Assembly (NCBI RefSeq): GCF_000744815.1
Contig: NZ_JQMQ01000005.1
Location: 5,661,801 to 5,725,800 of the forward strand
DNA length: 64,000 nt
DNA from: Phaeacidiphilus oryzae TH49
Lineage (GTDB): Bacteria > Actinomycetota > Actinomycetes > Streptomycetales > Streptomycetaceae
Direction: 5' to 3'
In this document: positions 38,859-46,603 of the stretch, in pieces
Position numbering within the stretch: position 1 is the stretch's first letter
Layout: each line of letters opens with the position of its first letter
Translations under genes and position numbers: made by a program
The notes under the pieces: model-generated
What the model saw: only the letters and a program-made list of their open reading frames with translations
The model's database searches: none
Told to the model about the DNA's origin: nothing

Positions 38859-38886
38859 GTCGGATCTCGTGATCCGATGATCCGAC
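38859..38886. promoter_or_regulatory. Inverted repeat upstream of livK
   Basis: GTCGGATC (38859-38866) and GATCCGAC (38879-38886) are exact complements with a 12-base spacer. The area is rich in GATC words (GATCTCG three times, TGATCCGA). It is a candidate operator or leader hairpin. The rest of 38818-39172 shows no gene. Confidence 0.5.
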
Positions 38887-39172
38887 GGTCCGTCCGGCGT
38901 GGTGACTGGCCGTGACTTTAAGCCCGTTGATGGAAGCCGGGCAGGCCCAATGACCCTGCTGTGATGGGGTTGTTATGCCCTGAGGAAAATTTGAGGTTGC
39001 GCGATGTCCAGCGTGAATGCGGATGCGGCTCGAACTGGAGCAGAGGAAATCGCGCAGTGGATTGCCGTCGTGTTACGGAACGTCACGCCTTTTTCGGGTA
39101 AAGCCGCGTGGCCCCCCGTCAACTGCGCATTCGCCCGCCCCGGAGTGCCGGGGCGGGCACGCTGAGCTGCCG

Positions 39173-39643
39173 TCAGCTGTCCCGCAGCATGCAGGTGAGC
39201 CGGCAGCTGGTGATCCGGCGGCCCTGGTCGTCGGTGATCGCGATCTCATAGGTGGCGGCGGTCCGGCCGCGATAGACGGCGGTGGCCACTCCGGTCACGG
39301 TGCCGGAGGTGGCCGAGCGGTGGTGGGTGCAGTTGAGGTCCACGCCCACCGCGTACCGGCCGGCGCCCGCGTGGAGGGCCGCGCCGACCGAGCCCAGGGT
39401 CTCCGCCAGGGCGGCCGAGGCGCCGCCGTGCAGCAGCCCGTACGGCTGGGTGTTGCCCTCCACCGGCATGGTGCCCACCACCCGCTCCGGGGAGGCCTCC
39501 ACCAGGCGGATGCCGAGGCGGGCGCCCAGCCTGCCGCCGCCGTAGGTCGCCGGGTCGTCGCCGAGCTCGGGGAAGCGCTCCAGCAGCTCGGCGGGGAGAC
39601 CCGGGGTGTCGGGCGTGGTGGCGGGGGTGGTCTGCTCGGGCAT
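39173..39643 (-). CDS. Hotdog-fold thioesterase (PaaI/TIGR00369 type)
   Basis: Acyl-CoA thioesterase-like protein, 156 aa, hotdog fold. Core motifs: GRLGARLGIRLVEASPERVVGTMPVEGNTQPYGLLHGGASAALAETLGS, containing the NxQPxGxxHGG pattern with catalytic-type N and H and the E of the central helix (AETLGS), then VGVDLNCTHHRSATSG and GRRITSCRLTCML. This pattern is shared with PaaI and the 1,4-dihydroxy-2-naphthoyl-CoA thioesterases. ATG at 39643 is chosen because the upstream open frame lacks family sequence. It is divergent from polA and close to the liv operon; no link is shown. The 214-base gap to polA holds no gene. Confidence 0.88.
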   Translation of the reverse strand: MPEQTTPATTPDTPGLPAELLERFPELGDDPATYGGGRLGARLGIRLVEASPERVVGTMPVEGNTQPYGLLHGGASAALAETLGSVGAALHAGAGRYAVGVDLNCTHHRSATSGTVTGVATAVYRGRTAATYEIAITDDQGRRITSCRLTCMLRDS

Positions 39644-39857
39644 CGGGGGCGCTCCGCTGGTCTTCCGGTTCAGGTCTCTGCTCGCCGGGCCTTTTTCCGG
39701 CCTTCTGTCGGCTGATCGTACGACGTGACCGGCGCCGAGCTGCGGGAACCTGCCCCCGGACGCACCAGGAGGTGCCGTTTTCGTCCGTTGTCGGTGCCGG
39801 GCCATAGGATTCCCGGGTAGCGCGAGAAGGCTGTGGAGCTGAGGAGTGGGGTCGACC

Positions 39858-42659
39858 GTGGCGAGCGAGAAGCAGGCCGGACGCAAGGGCCGTGCGGACG
39901 GCGGGGGCGGCGGTCCGCGGCCCCGTCTGCTGCTGCTGGACGGGCACTCGATGGCGTACCGCGCCTGGTACGCGTTCCCGGTGGAGAACTTCGCCACCTC
40001 CACCGGCCAGCCCACCAACGCCGTGTACGGCTTCACCTCGATGCTCGCCAACATCCTGCGGGACGAGCAGCCGACCCACTTCGCGGTCGCCTTCGACGTC
40101 TCGCGCAAGACCTTCCGGGCCGAGAAGTACCCGGACTACAAGGCGAACCGGGCCAAGACGCCGGACGAGTTCCGCTCCCAGGTCGAGCTGATCAGCGAGC
40201 TGCTGGACGCCCTCCAGGTGCCGCATCTGCGGGTGCCCGAGTTCGAGGCCGACGACATCATCGCCACCCTCGCCAGCCAGGCCGAGGAGGCCGGCTACGA
40301 GGTGCTGATCCTCACCGGCGACCGGGACGCCCTCCAGCTGGTCGACGAGAACATCACCGTCCTCTACCCGACCAAGGGCGTCTCCGAGATGACCCGCTAC
40401 ACGCCTGACAAGGTCGAGGAGAAGTACGGCGTCCCGCCGGTGAACTACCCCGACCTGGCCGCGCTGCGCGGCGACCCCTCGGACAACCTGCCGGGGATCC
40501 CCGGGGTGGGCGAGAAGACCGCCGCCAAGTGGATCCTGCAGTTCGGCTCCTTCGAGCAGCTGATCGAGCGGGCCGACGAGATCAAGGGCAAGACCGGCGA
40601 GAAGCTCCGGGCCGGCCTGGACGACATCCGGCGCAACCGGGAGCTCACCGAGCTGATCCGGAACGTCGAACTGCCGCTCCAGGTCGAGGAGTTGTCCCGT
40701 CGCCCGTTCGACCGCGAGGCCACCGCGGTGCTGCTGGACGCGCTGGAGTTCCGCAACCAGGCGCTGCGCGACCGGCTCTTCGCCGTCGACCCCGGCGCGG
40801 GCGAGGGCGAGGCCGAGGTGGTCGCCGCGGCGGAGGGCGTCCAGCTCAACGGGCTGCGGGCGACCGAGCCCGGCCAGCTCGCCGACTGGCTGGCGGAGAA
40901 CGCGGCGGCCGAGGGCGCGGAGCCGCAGTGGCTCGGCCTCGCCGCCGAGTACGCCTGGTCGAAGGGCGAGGGCGGCGTCTCCGCCGTGGCGCTGGCCGCC
41001 GCCGACGGCGCGGCGGTCTGGTTCGACCCGGCCCGGCTCGCCGAGGAGGACGAGCGCGCCTTCGCCGACTGGTCGGCCGACCGCCGGCGGCCCAAGGCCG
41101 TGCACATCGCCAAGCACCTCCAGCGGGTCTTCGCCGAGCAGGGCTGGCAGCTGGACGGGATCGTCGCGGACGACGCCCTCGCCGCCTACCTGGAGAAGCC
41201 GGGCCGGCGGACCTTCGGCCTGGACGCGCTGGCCGAGGAGTACCTGGGCCGCCAGCTGGTCGCCGCCCCGGCGCCGGCCGCGGACGGCCAGGGCCAGCTG
41301 GCCTTCGGCGTCGAGGCCGCGGAGGCGGACGAGGACGACGCCGCTGCGGCCGCCGCCGACCAGCTGATGCTGGAGGCCCGCACGGCGCTCGACCTCGGCG
41401 CGGTCTTCGAGGAGCGGCTGGCCAAGGACGGCGCGGACTCCCTCCTCCGCGACGTCGAGCTGCCGACCTCGGCGCTGCTGGCCCGGATGGAGCGGGCCGG
41501 GATCGCCGCCGACGAGCAGTGGCTGCGGAAGCTGGAGGCGCAGTTCGCGGCCGCGGTGCAGCAGGCCGTGGAGGCCGCCCACGACCTGGTCGGGCACGAG
41601 TTCAACCTCGGCTCGCCCAAGCAGCTGCAGGAGGTGCTCTTCGGGGAGCTGGCGCTGCCCAAGACCAAGAAGATCAAGACCGGGTACACCACCGATGCGG
41701 ACGCGCTGGCCTGGCTGGCCGCGCAGACCGACAACGAGCTGCCGGTCGTCCTGCTGCGCCACCGCGACCAGACCAGGCTGCGGACCACGGTCGAGGGCCT
41801 GATCAAGACCGTCGGCGCGGACGGGCGGATCCACACCACCTTCAACCAGATGGTCGCCGCGACCGGCCGGCTCTCCTCGCAGGACCCCAACCTGCAGAAC
41901 ATCCCGGTGCGGACGGAGGAGGGGCGGATGATCCGCCGCGCCTTCGTGGTGGGCGAGGGCTACGAGTCCCTCCTCACCGCCGACTACAGCCAGATCGAGC
42001 TGCGGGTGATGGCCCACCTCTCCGAGGACGAGGGGCTGATCGAGGCCTTCACCGGGGGCGAGGACCTCCACACCACGGTGGGCTCGTACGTCTTCGACGT
42101 CCCGGCGGGGGAGGTGGACGCGGAGATGCGGCGGAAGGTCAAGGCGATGTCCTACGGGCTCGCGTACGGGCTCTCCGCGTTCGGGCTGTCCCAGCAGCTG
42201 GGGATCGAGGCGGCCGAGGCGCGGCGGCTGATGGACACCTACTTCGAGCGCTTCGGCGGCGTCCGGGACTATCTCCGCCGGGTCGTCGACGAGGCGCGGA
42301 TCACCGGGTACACCGAGACCCTCCTCGGGCGGCGGCGCTATCTGCCGGACCTGACCAGCGACAACCGCCAGCGGCGGGAGATGGCCGAGCGGATGGCGCT
42401 GAACGCGCCGATCCAGGGGTCGGCGGCGGACATCGTCAAGATCGCCATGCTGCGGGTCGAGGAGGGCCTGCGGGAGGCGGGGCTGCGCACCCGGATGCTC
42501 CTCCAGGTGCACGACGAGATCGTCCTGGAGGTGGCCCCCGGCGAGCGGGACCAGGTCGAGGAGCTGGTACGGGAGCGGATGGCGGGCGCGTACCCGCTGC
42601 GCGCGCCGCTGGACGTCTCCGTGGGCTTCGGCGAGAACTGGGAGGCGGCCGCGCACTAG
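39858..42659 (+). CDS. polA: DNA polymerase I
   Basis: Repair and Okazaki-fragment polymerase, 933 aa. The 5' nuclease domain (about 20-290) shows RLLLLDGHSMAYRAWYAFP, PEFEADDIIATLASQAE, LTGDRDALQLV and GIPGVGEKTA. A 3'-5' exonuclease-like domain (about 300-500) lacks the catalytic DxE, so proofreading is probably lost, as in many Gram-positives. The polymerase domain has motif A DYSQIELRVMAHLS, motif B RRKVKAMSYGLAYGLS and motif C QVHDEIVLEV. GTG at 39858 (ten bases after GAGGAG) is preferred over GTG 39846. Its stop codon lies within the first unit of a tandem repeat. Confidence 0.95.
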   Translation: MASEKQAGRKGRADGGGGGPRPRLLLLDGHSMAYRAWYAFPVENFATSTGQPTNAVYGFTSMLANILRDEQPTHFAVAFDVSRKTFRAEKYPDYKANRAKTPDEFRSQVELISELLDALQVPHLRVPEFEADDIIATLASQAEEAGYEVLILTGDRDALQLVDENITVLYPTKGVSEMTRYTPDKVEEKYGVPPVNYPDLAALRGDPSDNLPGIPGVGEKTAAKWILQFGSFEQLIERADEIKGKTGEKLRAGLDDIRRNRELTELIRNVELPLQVEELSRRPFDREATAVLLDALEFRNQALRDRLFAVDPGAGEGEAEVVAAAEGVQLNGLRATEPGQLADWLAENAAAEGAEPQWLGLAAEYAWSKGEGGVSAVALAAADGAAVWFDPARLAEEDERAFADWSADRRRPKAVHIAKHLQRVFAEQGWQLDGIVADDALAAYLEKPGRRTFGLDALAEEYLGRQLVAAPAPAADGQGQLAFGVEAAEADEDDAAAAAADQLMLEARTALDLGAVFEERLAKDGADSLLRDVELPTSALLARMERAGIAADEQWLRKLEAQFAAAVQQAVEAAHDLVGHEFNLGSPKQLQEVLFGELALPKTKKIKTGYTTDADALAWLAAQTDNELPVVLLRHRDQTRLRTTVEGLIKTVGADGRIHTTFNQMVAATGRLSSQDPNLQNIPVRTEEGRMIRRAFVVGEGYESLLTADYSQIELRVMAHLSEDEGLIEAFTGGEDLHTTVGSYVFDVPAGEVDAEMRRKVKAMSYGLAYGLSAFGLSQQLGIEAAEARRLMDTYFERFGGVRDYLRRVVDEARITGYTETLLGRRRYLPDLTSDNRQRREMAERMALNAPIQGSAADIVKIAMLRVEEGLREAGLRTRMLLQVHDEIVLEVAPGERDQVEELVRERMAGAYPLRAPLDVSVGFGENWEAAAH

Positions 42660-42993
42660 CTCTCCGGGCGCGGGCGGCCGTCTGCCTCGGTTCCCGCCCC
42701 ACGCGGGCGGCCTGGGATCGGGGCGGAGGGCTGCTGCGGCCGGGCCGCTGCGTAAGGGCGGCGGTCGCGCACCAGCCCTCCGGGCGCGGCGGCGATCTGC
42801 CCCGCTTCGGAGCCCACGGCGGCCGGCCTGGAGCCGGGGCGGAGGGGTCCTGCGGGAGGGCCGTTGCGTAAGGGCGGTCGCGCACTAGTCCTCCGGGCGC
42901 GGGCGGCCATCTGCCTTGCTCCGGAGTTCACGGCGGCTGGCTTGGGGCCGGGGCGGAGGGCTGCTGCGGGCGGGCCGCTGCGGGCCGGTGCTG
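42651..42993. repeat. Three ~115-bp tandem repeats starting at the polA stop
   Basis: Units begin with GCGCACTAGC, GCGCACCAGC and GCGCACTAGT at 42651, 42767 and 42880 (116 and 113 bp apart). Each continues CTCCGGGCGCGG, then (G)CGGCC/GATCTGCC, a GGCGG(C/G)CTG block, GGGGCGGAGGG and GGGCCG(C/T)TGCG, degenerating toward the end. The polA stop TAG is part of unit 1, so copies 2 and 3 carry a duplicated polA 3' end. The rest of 42994-43216 holds no gene apart from the peptidase upstream region. Confidence 0.85.
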
Positions 42994-43216
42994 CTGGTGG
43001 GCGGCGGTGGGGCGCTGGGGGGTCCGGGCTGGGCTGTTGGGATGGGGCCGGGCGGGGGTGAATCCCCCCGCTCGGATCCGGTGGGATCTCGGGTGCGACC
43101 GGGCCCCTTGTGCCCATTCTGTGAATCCGCTACGTTTCCACCGCCCCTGCGTTCACCCCAAGCAGTGGTGTCACTCGGCTTTTGGCATGTCCATTCCCCT
43201 CACGAAGGGCATCACC

Positions 43217-45229
43217 ATGTCCCGAAGACTGATCGCCTTAGCGGGTGCAGGCGCCCTGGCCGTACTGGGCCTCGCCGCCGCCCCCGCGACCGCCGCCTCC
43301 GCGAGCACCGCCCGTGCCGCCACTGCCGCGACCACCGTCGCCGCGCATCCGTCCGTCCGCCATCTCTGCGCCGCTCACGCGCACCTGATGGCCTGTCAGG
43401 CCATCGCCCGCACCGACGTGACCGAGCCGCAGGCCCTCGCCGCCCACGCGGTCACCCCGGACGCGACCCCCTCCGGCTACGGCCCCACCGACCTGCGCAG
43501 CGCCTACAACCTTCCGTCCAACGGCGGTTCCGGCCAGACGGTGGCCATCGTGGACGCCCAGGACGACCCCAACGCGGAGTCCGACCTGGCCGCCTACCGA
43601 TCGCAGTACGGTCTGCCGTCCTGCACCACGTCGAACGGCTGCTTCAAGAAGATCGACCAGAACGGCGGCACCAACTACCCCAGTGCCGACTCGGGTTGGG
43701 CCGGTGAGATCTCCCTCGACCTGGACATGGTCTCGGCCGTCGCCCCCAATGCCCACATCCTGCTGGTCGAGGCGAGCAGCGCGAACATGAGCGACCTGGG
43801 CACCGCGGTCAACCAGGCCGTCAGCCAGGGCGCCAAGTTCGTCTCCAACAGCTACGGCGGCTCCGAGGACTCCACCGACACCTCGGCCGACAGCTCCTAC
43901 TTCAACCACCCCGGCGTCGCCATCACCGCCTCCGCGGGCGACTCCGGCTACGGGGCGGAGTACCCGGCGGCCTCCCGTTACGTCACCTCGGTCGGCGGCA
44001 CCAGCCTCAGCCGGGCGTCCAACACCCGCGGCTGGACCGAGTCGGTCTGGAACACCAGCTCCACCGAGGGCACCGGCTCCGGCTGCTCGGCCTACGACGC
44101 CAAGCCGAGCTGGCAGACCGACACGGGCTGCTCGAAGCGGACCATCGCGGACGTCTCGGCGGTGGCCGACCCGGCCACCGGCGTCGCCGTCTACGACACC
44201 TACGGCGCCTCCGGCTGGAACGTCTACGGCGGCACCAGCGCCTCCTCGCCGATCATCGCCTCCGTCTACGCCGACGCCGGCACTCCCGGCAGCAGTGACG
44301 TCCCGGCCAAGTACCCCTACGCCCACACCTCCGCGCTCAACGACGTGACCAGTGGCTCCAACGGGTCCTGCTCGCCGAGCTATCTGTGCACCGCCGGCGC
44401 CGGCTACGACGGCCCGACCGGCCTCGGCACCCCCAACGGCCTGACCGCCTTCACCGCGGGCGGCACCACCGGCAACACGGTCAGCGTCACCAACCCGGGC
44501 AGTCAGAGCGGCACCGTCGGCACCGCCGCCTCGCTGCAGATCCAGGCCAGCGACTCGGCCTCCGGCCAGACCCTGACCTACAGCGCCACCGGCCTGCCGA
44601 CCGGGCTGAGCATCAACTCCTCCAGTGGCCTGATCTCCGGCACGCCCACCGCCTCGGGCACCTACTCGGTGACCGTGACCGCCAAGGACGGCACCGGGGC
44701 CACCGGCAGCACCTCGTTCACCTGGACCGTGGCCGGCTCCGGCGGCGGAGGCGGCTGCACCGCGGCCCAGCTGATCGGCAACCCCGGCTTCGAGACCGGT
44801 TCGGCCTCGCCCTGGACCGCCAGCTCCGGGGTCGTCAACAGCGACACCGTCGACGAGCCCGCCCACTCGGGCAGTTACGACGCCTGGCTGGACGGCTACG
44901 GGGCCACCCACACCGACACCCTCTCCCAGGCGGTCACCGTCCCGGCCGGCTGCACCACCGCGGCGTTCTCCTTCTGGCTGCACGTGGACACCTCCGAGAC
45001 CACCGGCAGCACCGCCTACGACACCCTGAAGGTCCAGGTGGTCAGCGGCGGCACGACCAGCACCCTGGCCACCTACTCCAACCTCAACGCGGCGACCGGC
45101 TACGCCCAGCACAGCTTCAACCTCGCCTCCTACGCGGGGAAGAGCGTCACGCTGAAGTTCACCGGCACCGAGGACAGCTCTCTCCAGACCAGCTTCGTGA
45201 TCGACGACACCGCCCTCCACGTGCAGTAG
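43217..45229 (+). CDS. Secreted S53 (sedolisin) family peptidase with Ig-like and C-terminal domain
   Basis: Predicted secreted acidic serine-carboxyl peptidase, 670 aa. Sec signal [19 protein letters not shown]...ATAA. A short pro-region (about 30-85) replaces the ~180-residue activation domain usual in sedolisins. The catalytic domain has E164 and D168 ([10 protein letters not shown]), D242 (SAGDSGYG) and Ser341 in GGTSASSP, with SNSYGGSE. Residues about 430-520 form a putative Ig (He_PIG-like) domain ([31 protein letters not shown]), then a Gly linker. A C-terminal jelly-roll-like domain ([16 protein letters not shown]...) may bind polymers. ATG at 43217. Monocistronic. Confidence 0.88.
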   Translation: MSRRLIALAGAGALAVLGLAAAPATAASASTARAATAATTVAAHPSVRHLCAAHAHLMACQAIARTDVTEPQALAAHAVTPDATPSGYGPTDLRSAYNLPSNGGSGQTVAIVDAQDDPNAESDLAAYRSQYGLPSCTTSNGCFKKIDQNGGTNYPSADSGWAGEISLDLDMVSAVAPNAHILLVEASSANMSDLGTAVNQAVSQGAKFVSNSYGGSEDSTDTSADSSYFNHPGVAITASAGDSGYGAEYPAASRYVTSVGGTSLSRASNTRGWTESVWNTSSTEGTGSGCSAYDAKPSWQTDTGCSKRTIADVSAVADPATGVAVYDTYGASGWNVYGGTSASSPIIASVYADAGTPGSSDVPAKYPYAHTSALNDVTSGSNGSCSPSYLCTAGAGYDGPTGLGTPNGLTAFTAGGTTGNTVSVTNPGSQSGTVGTAASLQIQASDSASGQTLTYSATGLPTGLSINSSSGLISGTPTASGTYSVTVTAKDGTGATGSTSFTWTVAGSGGGGGCTAAQLIGNPGFETGSASPWTASSGVVNSDTVDEPAHSGSYDAWLDGYGATHTDTLSQAVTVPAGCTTAAFSFWLHVDTSETTGSTAYDTLKVQVVSGGTTSTLATYSNLNAATGYAQHSFNLASYAGKSVTLKFTGTEDSSLQTSFVIDDTALHVQ

Positions 45230-45382
45230 TTCCGGCGGCGGCAACCGCGGCTGCGGCTGCGGCTGCGGCCGGAGCCGCGCCCGGGCCCCTCCGCGCCTCC
45301 CTCGGGAGCGGGCGGAGGGGCCCGGTCCGTTTCGGACCGCCAGGTGCCCGCCTGTTCTCATCTGACGAGGAAGGGGCTACCT

Positions 45383-45399
45383 TCTGACGACCCGTCAGA
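45383..45399. promoter_or_regulatory. Perfect palindrome TCTGACG-ACC-CGTCAGA before the small ORF
   Basis: A 17-bp perfect palindrome. Its core CTGACGACCCGTCAG matches the recurrent motif. It abuts the ATG at 45399; a further half (CATCTGACG, 45359-45367) pairs with CGTCAGATG. It is positioned to block initiation of the small ORF-DUF3068 pair. The rest of 45230-45398 shows a GC-rich hairpin region after the peptidase gene and no gene. Confidence 0.55.
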
Positions 45400-45554
45400 T
45401 GAGAGTGGGGGTGAGGACCGTGCGTGCTCTTGTGGCCGCGGTGGTGGGAGTGGCGCTGGCCTTCGGGCTGGCCGTGCTCGCCGTGCCGCTGGCCCAGCAG
45501 GGAGGGCCGACGTCGCCCAGACCGCTGGTCACCACCGACCCCGCGCACCCGTGA
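45399..45554 (+). CDS. SPW_0924-like small membrane protein
   Basis: 51-aa protein (ATG 45399, or GTG at 45411/45420) with one hydrophobic helix (ALVAAVVGVALAFGLAVLAV) and a short outside tail GGPTSPRPLVTTDPAHP. The pattern, helix then SPRPLVTT-x-P-x-HP at the C-terminus, resembles the small Streptomyces SPW_0924 family; the function is unknown. Its TGA overlaps an in-frame GTG of the DUF3068 gene (GTGA at 45551), so the two are probably coupled. A perfect palindrome abuts the start. Confidence 0.7.
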   Translation: MRVGVRTVRALVAAVVGVALAFGLAVLAVPLAQQGGPTSPRPLVTTDPAHP

Positions 45555-45574
45555 CCGAGGGAGGGCAGGGCGGC

Positions 45575-46603
45575 ATGCGGAGGAGAGCCAGCCTGGTGCT
45601 GATCGGCCTGGCGGCCTTTCTGGCCGCCTTCGGCCTGCTGATGCACTGGTACGTCTACCCGAGGGTGGCCGCGATCCCGGACAACCAGTACCAGGTGGAG
45701 GTGCTCACCGCCGACGACGCCACCCTCATCGACTACTCGACGATGACGTCCAGGCCGCACCAGAAGGTCACCATCGTCCAGACCCTCAAGGGCGACGCGG
45801 CGGCCGCGCAGAGGTACCGGAAGCAGACCGGCCGGGACGTCGTCGTCTGGGACTCGCTCTCCTACATCCTGGACACCCACAAGAAGATGCTCTCCGCCAT
45901 TCCGGAGACCTATGTCTTCGACGCCCGCACCCAGGTGCCGGTGCACTGCTGCGGAGAGAGCGTCGACGGCGACCGGGTGAGCCGCAGCGGGATCGAGTTC
46001 AAGTTCCCCTTCGGCACCCAGTGCCGGGACTACCAGTACTACGACCCGCAGACCCGGTCCTCCGCGCCCATCCACTGCAGGGGCAGGACCACCTACGACG
46101 GGGTGCCGGCGCTGCTGTTCGAGGAGACCGTGCCGTGGACCCGGGTGCCCTTCCCCAAGCACGTCGCCGTCGCCGGCATCACGCCGGCGCAGATCAACGC
46201 GATGGGGATGCAGCGCTGGTACACCACGGTCCGCCGGTTCTGGATCGACCCGGTCACCGGCGCGCCGCTGCAGGGCACCGAGCAGCACGACGAGGAGATG
46301 CGGTTCGCGGCTGCGGCCGGCCAGCCGGCGAAGCCGCCGGTCACCATCTTCAAGGGCTACGTCCACATCCGCCCCGACTTCCTGGCCTCCACCGACGCGC
46401 TGGTGAAGAAGGAGCGGACGCTGGTGCTGGCGCTCTCGGCCTATGTGCCCTGGGGGATGGGCGCAGCGGCCCTGCTGGTGCTCGCCCTCGCGCTGTGGCT
46501 GGAGGCCAGGGACCGGCTGCGGCGGGCGCCGGCCGTGGAGGCCGTGGAAGGGGTGGTCGTCTCAGCGGCGGGGGTTGGTCCGCCGGGTGGGGACGGCGGT
46601 TGA
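45575..46603 (+). CDS. DUF3068 (PorA-like) membrane protein
   Basis: Membrane protein of 342 aa with one N-terminal helix (LVLIGLAAFLAAFGLLMHWYV), a large extracytoplasmic domain and one C-terminal helix (AALLVLALALWLEA). The domain contains TVxDYxTM-like TLIDYSTMTSRPH, DVVVWDSLSYI and PVHCCGESV, then EFKFPFGTQCRDYQYYD and PIHCRGRT, a pattern of the DUF3068 family (named PorA-like in databases). Porin activity is not established here. ATG 45575 (GGGAGGGCAGGGCGGC upstream) is preferred over GTG 45551. The last ~42 bases overlap the convergent hrpB gene. Confidence 0.85.
   Translation: MRRRASLVLIGLAAFLAAFGLLMHWYVYPRVAAIPDNQYQVEVLTADDATLIDYSTMTSRPHQKVTIVQTLKGDAAAAQRYRKQTGRDVVVWDSLSYILDTHKKMLSAIPETYVFDARTQVPVHCCGESVDGDRVSRSGIEFKFPFGTQCRDYQYYDPQTRSSAPIHCRGRTTYDGVPALLFEETVPWTRVPFPKHVAVAGITPAQINAMGMQRWYTTVRRFWIDPVTGAPLQGTEQHDEEMRFAAAAGQPAKPPVTIFKGYVHIRPDFLASTDALVKKERTLVLALSAYVPWGMGAAALLVLALALWLEARDRLRRAPAVEAVEGVVVSAAGVGPPGGDGG

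Noticed and set aside
39246-42656. 1136-codon open frame antisense to polA
   Set aside because: Mirror frame of polA with no domain content; low-complexity composition.
42660-43216. Possible small genes between polA and the peptidase
   Set aside because: The open frames there are made of tandem repeat units and lack ribosome sites or family sequence.
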